Positions 7,781-16,593 are shown, counted from the stretch's first letter. The stretch: DNA of 56,277 bases from an uncultured Clostridia bacterium (GCA_947632385.1 CANRPD010000009.1:1-56277); one strand, 5' to 3'. Notes: generated by a model not told the origin, from the letters alone. Program-made: numbers and translations.

Positions 7781-9721
7781 ATGCCCGGAACATTGCTGTA
7801 CTACAAGGAAGCCCAGAAGCTGGGCCAGAAGGAATTCCGCGGGGCCACCCTGAAGGGAGAATACCCCTACCCCAGCGTGCTGGACGAGATCCTGTCCGAC
7901 GACCGGATCAACCGGGCCCAGGACCGGGGCAGCACCCACGTGCCCCTGGAACGGGTGGTGGGCACCCGCACCACGGCCAGGACCAAGGCCTTTGCCCGGA
8001 ATTTCCTGCCGCTGATGGGGGAGAACACCGAGTTTGCCCGGAAGTGGGACAAGCTGTGCGAGGCCCAGATGACCGAGGGCATCCGGGACCCGGTGCTGGT
8101 GTATGAGTATCTGAACCGGTACTACGTCCAGGAGGGGAACAAGCGGGTCAGCGTGCTGCGGTACTGCGGGGCGGACACGGTCTACGCCCGGGTGCTCCAC
8201 GTGCCTCCGGAGGAGACGGACTCCCCGGAGGTGATGCTCTACAACGAGCTGATGGAATTTCAGCGCTGCAGCGGCGTGAACTACATCGAATTCACCAAGC
8301 CGGGGAGCTGCCGCCGGCTGCAGGAGATCATGGGCAAGGAGCTCGGCGCCCTCTGGACCGAGGAGGAAAAGCGGGACTTCTCCAGCCTGCGCTTCCACTT
8401 CCGGAAGGCGTATGAGGCAAACGGCGGCGGGAAGCTCTCCACCACTGTGGGAGACGCGCTGATGGCCGTGCTGGAGGTCTACGGGTATCCGGCGGTGCGC
8501 ACCGCCACCGAGGACGAGCTGGGAAAAATGCAGCGGAAGGTCTGGGAGGAGATCCAGCTCAAACAGGAGGTCGTGCCGGTGGATCTCAAGGTCTCCACCG
8601 AGGAGGAGAAGAAGCCCGGGCTCCTCACGAAGATGTTCTCCGGCGGGCCCAAGGTGCTGAAGGTGGGCTTTGTCCACGAGGGCCGGGACGACATCTTCCA
8701 CGGGTGGAACCAGCGCCACGAGGCCGGGTGCCGGCACGTGGAGACCGTCTTTGGGGAGCGGATCGAGACGAAGACGTACTATGTCTCCGGGGACCAGCCG
8801 GAGGAGATCGCCCGGACGCTGATCCAAGCCGCGGCGGAGGACGGCTGCAACGTGATCTTCGCCACGTCGTCCCGGTTTCAGCAGGCGTGCCTGCGGCTGG
8901 CGGTGGAGTGCCCGGAGACCATCGTGCTGCTGTGCACCCAGCTCAATTTCCACCGGTATATCCGCAGCTATCACACCCGGCTGTATGAGGCGACCTTCGT
9001 GCTGGGGGCCATCGCCGGGGCTATGGCGGGAGAGGACCCGGTGGGGTTCCTGGCCTCCAAGGACGACACGGAGACCGACGAGGGGAATTTCCGCATCCAC
9101 ATCGCCTTCCACATCAACGACATCAACGCCTTTGCCCTGGGGGTGCAGCTGGTGAACCCCCGGACCCGGGTGTATGTGGACTGGTTCGGCCGGGAGGGCG
9201 CCGGCCCGGCGGGGCGGCGTCTGGCGGAGCAGGGCCTGCGGCTCATCTACTCGGCGGACATGTCCGGGGAGGACCGGCTGGGGCTGATGCTGGTGGGCTC
9301 CGGGAACCGGTTCTGCCTGGCCAAGCCCGTGCTGCGCTGGGGGACCTATTATGAGACGCTGCTGCGGAGCATTTTGGAAAAGTCCTTCCAGGTGCAGGGG
9401 GAGGAGACCGACAAGGCCATCAGCTACTACTGGGGCTTCAAGGAAGGCGTGCTGGACGTGGAGTGCTCCGACACGCTGCACCCCGGCACCCGGAACCTGT
9501 GCGAGCTGCTGAAGGGGTCCATCCGCACCGGGTGCTGGTACCCCTATGAGGGACATTTCTTCGACCGGGAGGGCAACGAAAAGGCCAACGACCATATGGC
9601 GGAGACCCTGCTGCGGCAGGAGGGGTGGCTGATGCCCAGCGTCACCGGGACCATCCCCACCTTCCAGGAGATCCAGGCGATCCAGGAGCAGGCCCGGGCG
9701 GCGGAAGAGGGGACGGCATGA
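7781..9721 (+). CDS. Cytoplasmic protein with ParB-like N-terminus and BMP ligand-binding domain
   Basis: This is a 646-residue protein. Residues 1 to about 145 include QEGNKRVSVLRYCG, resembling the ParB/Srx-type nucleotide-binding segment. A helical linker of about 145 residues follows. From about residue 293 (KVLKVGFVHE) to 560 it looks like a BMP/Med-type substrate-binding domain, the family that binds nucleosides or AI-2-like ligands. There is no signal peptide or lipobox, so unlike transporter-bound BMP proteins it should stay in the cytoplasm, perhaps as a ligand sensor. The start at 7781 follows GGAAGGAGG at good spacing; the frame is open further upstream but crosses the promoter and copy C. 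It overlaps the phosphoesterase by ATGA, implying joint function. No transporter genes adjoin it. Confidence 0.8.
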   Translation: MPGTLLYYKEAQKLGQKEFRGATLKGEYPYPSVLDEILSDDRINRAQDRGSTHVPLERVVGTRTTARTKAFARNFLPLMGENTEFARKWDKLCEAQMTEGIRDPVLVYEYLNRYYVQEGNKRVSVLRYCGADTVYARVLHVPPEETDSPEVMLYNELMEFQRCSGVNYIEFTKPGSCRRLQEIMGKELGALWTEEEKRDFSSLRFHFRKAYEANGGGKLSTTVGDALMAVLEVYGYPAVRTATEDELGKMQRKVWEEIQLKQEVVPVDLKVSTEEEKKPGLLTKMFSGGPKVLKVGFVHEGRDDIFHGWNQRHEAGCRHVETVFGERIETKTYYVSGDQPEEIARTLIQAAAEDGCNVIFATSSRFQQACLRLAVECPETIVLLCTQLNFHRYIRSYHTRLYEATFVLGAIAGAMAGEDPVGFLASKDDTETDEGNFRIHIAFHINDINAFALGVQLVNPRTRVYVDWFGREGAGPAGRRLAEQGLRLIYSADMSGEDRLGLMLVGSGNRFCLAKPVLRWGTYYETLLRSILEKSFQVQGEETDKAISYYWGFKEGVLDVECSDTLHPGTRNLCELLKGSIRTGCWYPYEGHFFDREGNEKANDHMAETLLRQEGWLMPSVTGTIPTFQEIQAIQEQARAAEEGTA

Positions 9722-10326
9722 AGATCCTGGCGGTGTCCGACATCGAGGCGAAATACTACTACGACTACTACGCGCCGGGAAAGCTGGACGACTTCGGGAT
9801 GATCCTGGCCTGCGGGGACCTGAAGCGGGAATATCTGGAATTTCTGGTGACCATGGCACGGTGCCCGGTGGTGTACGTCCACGGGAACCACGACGACCGC
9901 TTTGACCGGCAGCCCCCGGAGGGGTGCGTGTGCGCCGACGGCCAGGTGGTGGTGGTGGAAGGGGTGCGGATCCTGGGGCTGGGGGGCTCGTACCGGTATC
10001 GGGACGGGCACCACATGTACACCGAGGAGGAGATGCGCCGCCGGGTGCTGCGGGTGCTGCCCCAGGTCTGGCGGCGGCGGGGGTTCGACATCCTGCTGAC
10101 CCACGCACCGGCGAGGCACCTCAACGACTTCGACTCCATCACCCACCGGGGGTTTGCGGTGTTCGGGGAGCTGCTGGACCGGTACCGGCCGGCGGTCTTC
10201 GTCCACGGGCACGTGCATTTGAACTACGGGGCGCACATCCCCCAGCGGTCCCGGCACGGGGACACGGTGGTGATCAACGCCTATGACCACTGTGTGTTCG
10301 ACTATCCGGATCCGGCGGGGAAGTGA
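9718..10326 (+). CDS. Metallophosphoesterase (calcineurin-like)
   Basis: This 202-residue protein carries the metal-binding motifs of calcineurin-like phosphoesterases in order: D8 in VSDIE, CGDLK (D34), GNHDD (N57/H58), THAP (H129) and GHVH (H165/H167). The first motif reads D-x-E where D-x-H is usual, so the metal site may differ. The start is the ATG overlapping the previous stop (ATGA), so it is translationally coupled to the BMP-domain protein. The substrate could be a nucleotide or cyclic nucleotide, but this is inference from context. Its stop codon is three bases from the outer stem of copy D. Confidence 0.9.
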   Translation: MKILAVSDIEAKYYYDYYAPGKLDDFGMILACGDLKREYLEFLVTMARCPVVYVHGNHDDRFDRQPPEGCVCADGQVVVVEGVRILGLGGSYRYRDGHHMYTEEEMRRRVLRVLPQVWRRRGFDILLTHAPARHLNDFDSITHRGFAVFGELLDRYRPAVFVHGHVHLNYGAHIPQRSRHGDTVVINAYDHCVFDYPDPAGK

Positions 10327-10328
10327 GG

Positions 10329-10425
10329 CCGTCGTTTCACCTGCCCGGGCCGCGCTGCGGCCCGGGCGCTTTTTTCGCAGAAAAAAGGGGCCGGCGCCTG
10401 GGGGCGCCGGCCCGTGAAACGACGG
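10329..10425. repeat. Cloverleaf repeat, copy D (most perfect outer stem)
   Basis: The outer stem is 10329-10340/10414-10425 (CCGTCGTTTCAC, 12 bp). Hairpin 1 is 10343-10353/10357-10367 (11 bp, loop GCT), hairpin 2 is 10369-10375/10381-10387 (CTTTTTT/AAAAAAG, loop CGCAG) and hairpin 3 is 10388-10398/10403-10413 (11 bp, loop TGGG). It starts three bases after the phosphoesterase stop. Hairpin 1 plus CTTTTTTCG is a textbook terminator for that operon. Its outer stem resembles that of copy E, with compensated differences. Confidence 0.8.
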
Positions 10426-10517
10426 GGCAGAGGTGACCGGACACCCGCGAGGGGCCGGGAACGGGTCCAGAATACAAGAGAGCCGAGGTCTTTGCAGGCG
10501 CCCGGTGAGGGGCGGGC

Positions 10518-11642
10518 TCAGTGATCGTAGTGGGCGGAGACCTTTTGCAGGTTCTCGATGATGGGGAGGTGCTGGGGGCACACGGATTCACACTGGCCGC
10601 ACTGGATGCAGTCGCCGGCCTTGCCAAATTTCTCGGTGAGGGCGGCGTAGTTGCTGAAATTGACGGTCCAGCCCTTTTCCTCCAGGTGCTCCCGCATGTC
10701 CTCGTTGTACAGGGAGAAGTACCGGGGAATGGCGATATGCTGGGGGCAGCCCTCGGTGCAGTAGGAGCAGCCGGTGCAGGGGATGGCGATCTGGCTGTTG
10801 ATGAGCTCCGCCGCCCGGTGGCAGAGGGACACTTCCTGCTCGGTGAGGGGCTGGAAATCTTCCATGTAGCTGAGATTGTCCTCCATCTGCGCCCGATTGG
10901 ACATGCCGGACAGGACCATCATCACGTTGGGCAGGGACGCCGCGAACCGGATGGCCCAGCTGGGGACGGAGAGCTTGGGATCGTGGGACTGGAAGAGCTG
11001 CTCCACTTCCTGGGGCACCCGGGCCAGGGTGCCGCCCTTCACGGGCTCCATGACGATGACGGGCTTGCCGTGCTTCGTGGCTACCTCATAGCAGCCGCGG
11101 GACTGGATCCAGGGGCTCTCCCAGTCCAGGTAGTTGAGCTGCAGCTGGACGAACTCCATCTCCGGGTGATCGGTGAGGATCTGGTCCAGCAACTCGGGGG
11201 TGTCGTGGAAGGAGAAGCCCGCGTGCTTCACCAGGCCCTGGGCCTTCTTCTCCAGCAGCCAGTTGAAGCAGTCGAACTGCTCATACTTGGGCAGCATGGA
11301 GGCTTCGATGCCATGGAGCAGATAATAATCGAAATAGCCGGCGCCGGTCTTTTCCAGCTGGGCGTTGAACACCTTGTCCCGATCCTCCAGGGAGTTGAAG
11401 AACCCGGCGTGGAGCTTGGTGGCCAGGGTGAAGCTGTCCCGGGGATGGCGGTCCACCAGGGCGGTCTTGGCGGCGCGCTCGCTGGCAAAGCCGTTGTACA
11501 TCCAGGCGGTGTCAAAATAGGTGAACCCCTTTTCCAGGAAGAGGTCCACCATCTGCTCCAGCTGCTGGATGTCGATGTCGGCGGCGTTGGTCTTGTCGTT
11601 GGTGGGCAGGCGCATCAGGCCGAACCCCAGCTTTTTGTTCAT
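10518..11642 (-). CDS. Aldo/keto reductase fused to a ferredoxin-like 2x[4Fe-4S] domain
   Basis: This 374-residue protein has an N-terminal aldo/keto-reductase barrel (about 1-280) with the catalytic tetrad D44, Y49, K76 and H110. The C-terminal domain has two iron-sulfur motifs: C289, C292, C295, C299 and C345, C348, C351, C355. This fused form is common in anaerobic Firmicutes and likely reduces a carbonyl substrate with electrons passing through the clusters. The natural substrate is unknown. AAAGGAACC precedes the ATG, and a strong promoter lies at 11690-11718. It is a single-gene unit. Confidence 0.93.
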   Translation of the reverse strand: MNKKLGFGLMRLPTNDKTNAADIDIQQLEQMVDLFLEKGFTYFDTAWMYNGFASERAAKTALVDRHPRDSFTLATKLHAGFFNSLEDRDKVFNAQLEKTGAGYFDYYLLHGIEASMLPKYEQFDCFNWLLEKKAQGLVKHAGFSFHDTPELLDQILTDHPEMEFVQLQLNYLDWESPWIQSRGCYEVATKHGKPVIVMEPVKGGTLARVPQEVEQLFQSHDPKLSVPSWAIRFAASLPNVMMVLSGMSNRAQMEDNLSYMEDFQPLTEQEVSLCHRAAELINSQIAIPCTGCSYCTEGCPQHIAIPRYFSLYNEDMREHLEEKGWTVNFSNYAALTEKFGKAGDCIQCGQCESVCPQHLPIIENLQKVSAHYDH

Positions 11643-11689
11643 AGGGCAGGTTCCTTTCGGGAAAGTGTCAGGCCGCAGCCTGCAAGGAT

Positions 11690-11718
11690 AGTATACAAGG
11701 GCGGGGGCGAAAAAGCAA
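11690..11718 (-). promoter_or_regulatory. Promoter for the aldo/keto reductase
   Basis: On the minus strand TTGCTT (11713-11718), a 17-base spacer and TATACT (11690-11695). The bases after the -10 (ATCCTTGCAG) nearly match those after the kinase-like gene's promoter (CTCCTTGCAG). Confidence 0.75.
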
Positions 11719-11778
11719 CCGGTTTTTTCAAATTATTTCAAACCATCTTTTTCCCGGAAGGTCCGGAGCAAAGGCCCC

Positions 11779-12726
11779 TTATTCGGCGGTGAGATCGGAT
11801 CGGAATAGGGAGGTGGAGAGGTACCGTTCGCCGGTATCGGGGGCGAGGCAGACCACGTTTTTGCCGGGGCCCAGCTCCCGGGCCAGCTGCAGCGCGCCCC
11901 ACACGTTGGTGCCCGAGGAGACCCCGGCCAGGATGCCCTCCTCCCTGGCCAGACGGCGGGCGGTGGCCAGGGCGTCTTCGTCCCGGACCAGGAGGACCTC
12001 ATCGAAGAGGGAGGTGTCAAGGTTGGCGGGAACGAAGCCGTCGCCGATGCCCTGCTGGGCGTGGGAGGAGATCTTGCCGCCGGAGAGGGCGGGGGCGTTC
12101 TCCACCTCCAGGACGGCGATGCGCACGGCGGGATTGTGGGCCCGCAGGGCCCGGCCGATGCCGGTGAGGGTGCCGCCGCTGCCATAGCCGGAGCAGAAGC
12201 CGTCGACGGTGCGGTCCCCCATCTGCTGGAGGATCTCCCGGGCGGTGTTTTCAAAGTGGGCGGCGGGGTTGTCGGGATTGTCGAACTGGCCGGGGACGAA
12301 CACGGTGGGATCGGACCGGCGCAGGTCTTCGGCATAGGCCCGGCAGGCGGTGACCGCCTTGCCGATGTCGCCGTCGTCGTGGATGAGGACCACCTGGGCG
12401 CCGTACTGCTGAGCCAGGAGGCGGCGCTCTGCGCTGACGGAATCGGGCATGACGATGATGACCCGGTACCCCTTGACGGCCCCCACCAGGGCCAGGCCGA
12501 TGCCCTGGTTGCCGCTGGTGGCCTCGCAGATGGTGCCGCCGGGCTGCAGCCGGCCGGCCTGCTCCGCCTTTTCGATCATGTTGAGGGCGGTGCGGGTCTT
12601 CACCGAGCCGCCTACGCCCAGGCCTTCGTACTTGACAAAGATATCCGCCGCCCCGGGTTCGTTCAGGCGGTTCAGGCGGATGAGCGGGGTGTTGCCCACC
12701 GCCTCCAGGATGGAATGCACAAACAT
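11779..12726 (-). CDS. Cysteine-synthase-like PLP enzyme (divergent)
   Basis: This 315-residue member of the CysK/CBS fold-type II family has the PLP lysine K43 in GGSVKTRTALNM, a substrate loop TSGNQG (70-75), a phosphate-binding glycine loop SGYGSGGT and SSGTN near the C-terminus. True CysK enzymes carry SVKDR and TSGNTG; here these are SVKTR and TSGNQG, so the substrate may not be O-acetylserine plus sulfide. AACAAGGAGGG precedes the ATG. It has its own promoter about 95 bases upstream with a GC-rich, hairpin-prone leader. No other cysteine genes adjoin it. Confidence 0.85.
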   Translation of the reverse strand: MFVHSILEAVGNTPLIRLNRLNEPGAADIFVKYEGLGVGGSVKTRTALNMIEKAEQAGRLQPGGTICEATSGNQGIGLALVGAVKGYRVIIVMPDSVSAERRLLAQQYGAQVVLIHDDGDIGKAVTACRAYAEDLRRSDPTVFVPGQFDNPDNPAAHFENTAREILQQMGDRTVDGFCSGYGSGGTLTGIGRALRAHNPAVRIAVLEVENAPALSGGKISSHAQQGIGDGFVPANLDTSLFDEVLLVRDEDALATARRLAREEGILAGVSSGTNVWGALQLARELGPGKNVVCLAPDTGERYLSTSLFRSDLTAE

Positions 12727-12822
12727 GGGGAGCCCTCCTTGTTTTCGGGTCCTTTGGCCCGTGCTGGGCCCACCGGGTGGGGCGGGCGCGCCCGTGGGAC
12801 GCCCGGTGAGGCCGCAAATCCT

Positions 12823-12851
12823 ATCTTAGCGCAAAACCCGGGGCAAGTCAA
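12823..12851 (-). promoter_or_regulatory. Promoter for the CysK-like gene
   Basis: On the minus strand TTGACT (12846-12851), a 17-base spacer and TAAGAT (12823-12828). The leader of about 90 bases contains CACCGGG (12805-12811 side) able to pair with CCCGGTG about 30 bases later, and GGCCC/GGGCC; no known riboswitch was recognised. Confidence 0.7.
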
Positions 12852-12973
12852 TCCCCAGGGACCGGGGGACAGGCCGGGGATTTTTCGGGGGCCGGGGGCC
12901 TTTTCTTTTTGCCGCAAATGTGGTATGCTTGAGAAAACGCTATGCGGCGGCGCCGCGGAAAGGGGAGACCACC

Positions 12974-13798
12974 ATGTCTCTGGCCACATTCAATTTTGAA
13001 AGCACGTGTCTGCAGGGGAACACCACCGTGTCTGTCATCCTGCCGGACAAGCCCCGGAACCTGACCCCCCAGGCCTTTTACGGCTCGGGGAAGAAGTACA
13101 AGGTGCTCTGGCTGCTCCACGGGACCTTTGGGGACCACAGCGACTGGCTGCGGAAGTCCAACATCGAGCTGTACGCCTGCGAGAAGGACCTGATCGTGGT
13201 GATGCCCAGCGGGCTGAATGCCAACTATGCCAACTGGGAGCACTTCAGCATCGGGTACAACATGTACGATTTCCTCACCGAGGAGCTCATGCCCCTGATC
13301 CAGGGGTGGTTCCCGGCCTCTCCCAAGCGGGAGGACAACTTCATCGCCGGCCTGTCCATGGGCGGGCGTGGGACCTGCGTCTATGCGTTCAACCACCCTG
13401 AGAAGTTCGCGGCTGCGGCGGTGCTCTCCGCCTGCCCCCGGGACGTGGCCTGGGACCGGGCCCAGAACCCGGATTACTTCCGGCGCACCCAGGGGTCCAT
13501 CGACAACCGGGGCGGGCTGGAGGCGTATCTCAACTCCTATGAGAACACCTGGCAGGTGCTGGACCAGCAGGTGCAGCGGGGCGTGGAGCTGCCCAGGCTC
13601 TACTTTGCCTGCGGCAAGCAGGACTTCCTCTACGGCGCCTTTGAGCACTTTAAGGAGCACGCCCAGACGCTGCCCATCGACATCACCTTTGAGGAGATCG
13701 ACGGCTATACCCACGAGTGGCGGTTCTGGGACCTGACTATCCAGAAGGCGCTGACCTTCTTTGGCCTGGACGGCGAGACCGTGGGGAATCCCTTCTAA
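12974..13798 (+). CDS. Alpha/beta-hydrolase esterase (esterase D / tributyrin-esterase type)
   Basis: This 274-residue protein belongs to the putative-esterase family. It has an LLHGTFGDHSDW oxyanion-loop segment (about 47-58), nucleophile S128 in GLSMGGRG, and a C-terminal histidine in GYTHEWRFW. The absence of a signal peptide implies a cytoplasmic esterase, perhaps removing acyl groups from imported oligosaccharides, given its neighbour. GGGGAGACCACC lies before the ATG; the frame extends further upstream without a ribosome site. A GH94-like phosphorylase follows after 20 bases with its own AAGGAGG, so the two are probably cotranscribed. A convincing promoter was not found, although TATGCT at 12924-12929 could be a -10. 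Confidence 0.88.
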   Translation: MSLATFNFESTCLQGNTTVSVILPDKPRNLTPQAFYGSGKKYKVLWLLHGTFGDHSDWLRKSNIELYACEKDLIVVMPSGLNANYANWEHFSIGYNMYDFLTEELMPLIQGWFPASPKREDNFIAGLSMGGRGTCVYAFNHPEKFAAAAVLSACPRDVAWDRAQNPDYFRRTQGSIDNRGGLEAYLNSYENTWQVLDQQVQRGVELPRLYFACGKQDFLYGAFEHFKEHAQTLPIDITFEEIDGYTHEWRFWDLTIQKALTFFGLDGETVGNPF

Positions 13799-13818
13799 AA
13801 ATAAGGAGGCAGAGACGA

Positions 13819-16470
13819 ATGGGCTGCACATTTTTGGACAAGCAGGGCACGTTTTCGCTGCAGGACCCCCAGCGGTCCAGCTATCTGTATTTTCCCCTGG
13901 CGGGGGAGGGCGGGCTGCTCTCTGCGGTGACGCCGGACCTGCGGGGGGACGCGAAGCTGTCGCAGAACGCCTTCCTGCTGCCGCCGGTGTCGGCGGAAAA
14001 CCTGCACAACGACCGGTACAGCCGGAATTTCTGGGCGGTCCTGCCGGGGGTAGGGGGCTGGTCCTTCACGGGGGCCTCCGCCCGGCAGCACGCCGACGAC
14101 GAGGAGGAAGTGACCCTGACCGCCGGGTTCTTGTGGCATCAGGTGACCCGGGAAAGCAAAAAGCTGGGACTGAGGGCCCAGGCGGTGACGTTCATCCCGG
14201 CCCAGGGGCAGGCCCCGGAGCTGACGCGGTTCACCCTGACCAACACGGGGGAGCAGCCGGTGACGTTCACCCCCGTGGGGGCCTTTCCCCTGTACGGGCG
14301 GTCGGCGGACAATTACCGGGACCACCGGCACGTGACCTCGCTGCTCCATCGGGCGCAGGTGACGGAGGACGGCGTGTATACCCGGCCCACCCTGACCTTT
14401 GACGAGCGGGGCCACAAGCGCAACGCCCTGGCCTACGGCGCGTTCATGCGGCGGGGGGACGGGGCAGCCCCCGTGGCCTTTGAGGCGGCGGTGGAGGACT
14501 TCATCGGCGAAGGGGGCGACCTGGAGCGACCCCGGGCCCTGGAGAGCGGGCTGCCCCTGCGGCCCGGAGACACCGTGGACGGGTTCGAGGTCATCGCCGC
14601 GTGCCAGTTTGCAGCGGTGACGCTGCAGCCCGGGGAGAGCGCGGCCTTTGTGGCGGCGCTGGCGGCCGGGGAGGACCTGGGGTTTGTGGAAGACTTTTTG
14701 CGGCCCGGCGCCTTTGACCGGGCGCTGGAGGACTGCAAGGCCTATTGGGAGCGGAAGCTCAACCTGTCCTTTGCCACCGGAGACCCCACCTGGGACGGCT
14801 GGATGCGGTGGGTGTCCTGTCAGCCCATTTTGCGGCGGATGTTCGGGTGCTCGCTTTTGCCCCACCACGACTACGGCCGGGGCGGCCGGGGCTGGCGGGA
14901 CCTGTGGCAGGACTGCCTGGCGCTGCTGTTCATGGAGCCGGAGGGCGTGCGGGAGATGCTGGTGCAGAACTTTGCCGGGGTGCGGGCGGACGGCACCAAC
15001 GCCACCATCATCGGCAACGAGCCGGGGGAATTCATCGCCGACCGGAACAACATCACCCGGGTGTGGACGGACCACGGGGCCTGGCCGCTGCTGACGGTGG
15101 CGCTGTACATCCATCAGACGGCGGACCTGGGGGTGTTGCTGGAGCAGCAGGCGTATTTTAAGGATCCCCAGACCCACCGGGGCACCGCCACCGATCCCCT
15201 GTGGACGCCGGAATACGGAGAGCGGCTGAAGACCGCTGCCGGGACGGTGTACCGGGGGACCGTGCTGGAGCATTTGCTGCTGCAGAACCTCACGGCGTAC
15301 TACAACGTGGGGGAGCACAATATCCTCCGGCTGCTGGGAGCGGACTGGAACGACGCCCTGGACATGGCCCCCAACCGGGGGGAGAGCGTGGCGTTCCACT
15401 GTCTGTATCTGAAGAATCTGGACGACCTGGCGGAGCTGGCGGAACGGCTGGGCGGGGACATCGTCCTGGCCCGGGAATTCGCCGTGCTGCTGGAGGGAGC
15501 GGACGCGCTGACCCCTGCCGAAAAGGCGGGAGTCCTGGCGGACTTCTGCGCCGGGGTGGAGCACGAGCTCAGCGGAGAAACGGTGGCCGTGCCGGCCGGA
15601 GACCTGGCCCGGACACTGCGGGAGATGGCCCGGCACATGCGGGAGACCGTGCGGGCCCAGGAGGTCCTCTCTGCCCAGGGCGAGCGGTGGTTCAACAGCT
15701 ATTACGACGACCACGGACGGCCCGTGGAAGGGGAGCACGAAAACGGCGTGCGGATGATGCTGACCGGGCAGGTCTTTGCCCTGATGAGCGGCACGGCGGA
15801 CGGCGACCTGGCCCGGGCGGTGGTCCACGCGGCGGACCGGTTCCTGTATGACGAGGCGTTGGGCGGATACCGGCTGAACACCGATTTCGGGGAGCTGAAG
15901 ACCGACCTGGGGCGGCTGTTCGGCTTTGCCTACGGCCACAAGGAGAACGGCGCGGTGTTCTCCCACATGGCGGTGATGTACGCCTATGCCCTGTACACCC
16001 AGGGCCTGAGCGAGCCTGCCGAAAAGGCCCTGCGGGCGCTGTACCGGCTGGGGGTCGATTTCCCGGTGAGCCGGATCTATCCGGGGATCCCGGAATATTA
16101 CAACGCCAAGGGTCGGGGGATGTACCACTATCTGACGGGGTCTGCCAGTTGGCTGCTGATGACCGTGCTGACCCGGCAGTTCGGGGTGCGGGGCGCATAC
16201 GGCGACCTGCTGCTGGACCCGCAGCTCTCTCCGGAGACCTTCGACGCGGAGGGCTGCGCCGCGGTGCGCACGCAGTTTGCGGGAAAGGACCTCACCGTGC
16301 GGTTCGAGAACCCCCGCCGGCTGCCCGCTGGGAGCTGCCGGGTGACCGGGATCCGGCTGGACGGCCGGGAGGTGGCGCTGATCGCCGAAGGGAACGGGGC
16401 GCGGATCCCCCGGGAGACGATGACCGCCCTGGGAGACGGCATGCACCTGCTGGCGGTGACGCTGGGATAA
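13819..16470 (+). CDS. GH94-like glycoside phosphorylase
   Basis: This 883-residue protein matches the cellobiose/chitobiose-phosphorylase superfamily. It has an N-terminal beta-sandwich (about 1-270), a helical linker, an (alpha/alpha)6 barrel with GRGGRGWRDLWQD, and GADWNDALD with D509 at the position of the family's general acid, then a C-terminal beta domain. By family it splits a beta-glucoside with phosphate, releasing an aldose-1-phosphate in the cytoplasm. Which disaccharide cannot be told. AAGGAGG sits 9 bases before the ATG. The adjacent esterase, permeases and GH3 glycosidase fit a beta-glucan or deacylated oligosaccharide route. A terminator follows. Confidence 0.87.
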   Translation: MGCTFLDKQGTFSLQDPQRSSYLYFPLAGEGGLLSAVTPDLRGDAKLSQNAFLLPPVSAENLHNDRYSRNFWAVLPGVGGWSFTGASARQHADDEEEVTLTAGFLWHQVTRESKKLGLRAQAVTFIPAQGQAPELTRFTLTNTGEQPVTFTPVGAFPLYGRSADNYRDHRHVTSLLHRAQVTEDGVYTRPTLTFDERGHKRNALAYGAFMRRGDGAAPVAFEAAVEDFIGEGGDLERPRALESGLPLRPGDTVDGFEVIAACQFAAVTLQPGESAAFVAALAAGEDLGFVEDFLRPGAFDRALEDCKAYWERKLNLSFATGDPTWDGWMRWVSCQPILRRMFGCSLLPHHDYGRGGRGWRDLWQDCLALLFMEPEGVREMLVQNFAGVRADGTNATIIGNEPGEFIADRNNITRVWTDHGAWPLLTVALYIHQTADLGVLLEQQAYFKDPQTHRGTATDPLWTPEYGERLKTAAGTVYRGTVLEHLLLQNLTAYYNVGEHNILRLLGADWNDALDMAPNRGESVAFHCLYLKNLDDLAELAERLGGDIVLAREFAVLLEGADALTPAEKAGVLADFCAGVEHELSGETVAVPAGDLARTLREMARHMRETVRAQEVLSAQGERWFNSYYDDHGRPVEGEHENGVRMMLTGQVFALMSGTADGDLARAVVHAADRFLYDEALGGYRLNTDFGELKTDLGRLFGFAYGHKENGAVFSHMAVMYAYALYTQGLSEPAEKALRALYRLGVDFPVSRIYPGIPEYYNAKGRGMYHYLTGSASWLLMTVLTRQFGVRGAYGDLLLDPQLSPETFDAEGCAAVRTQFAGKDLTVRFENPRRLPAGSCRVTGIRLDGREVALIAEGNGARIPRETMTALGDGMHLLAVTLG

Positions 16471-16492
16471 GATCGGACTGATTTGAAAAGCG

Positions 16493-16528
16493 AAACGGGG
16501 CGTCCTCCCAAAGGGAGGGCGCTCCGCT
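16493..16528 (+). terminator. Rho-independent terminator after the GH94-like gene
   Basis: A stem with CCTCCC/GGGAGG at its tip, continuing with GGGGCG against CGCTCC, is followed by CTTTTTT. It lies about 20 bases past the stop and separates the phosphorylase from the permease operon. Confidence 0.85.
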
Positions 16529-16564
16529 TTTTTGGCGGGGGAGGGGGGGCTGTGGGGACGGGGG

Positions 16565-16593
16565 TTGACAAACCGATGCAGAGCCTTTATACT
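16565..16593 (+). promoter_or_regulatory. Consensus promoter for the ABC permease operon
   Basis: TTGACA (16565-16570), a 17-base spacer and TATACT (16588-16593). This is a perfect -35 with a strong -10. Confidence 0.88.

Noticed and set aside
12760..12815. GC-rich leader of the CysK-like gene as a cloverleaf or riboswitch
   Set aside because: Only one 7-bp stem and short palindromes; no T/A central hairpin and no known riboswitch core.
13795..16446. Long antisense open frame opposite the GH94-like gene
   Set aside because: Shadow of a GC-rich gene; no recognisable motifs on that strand.
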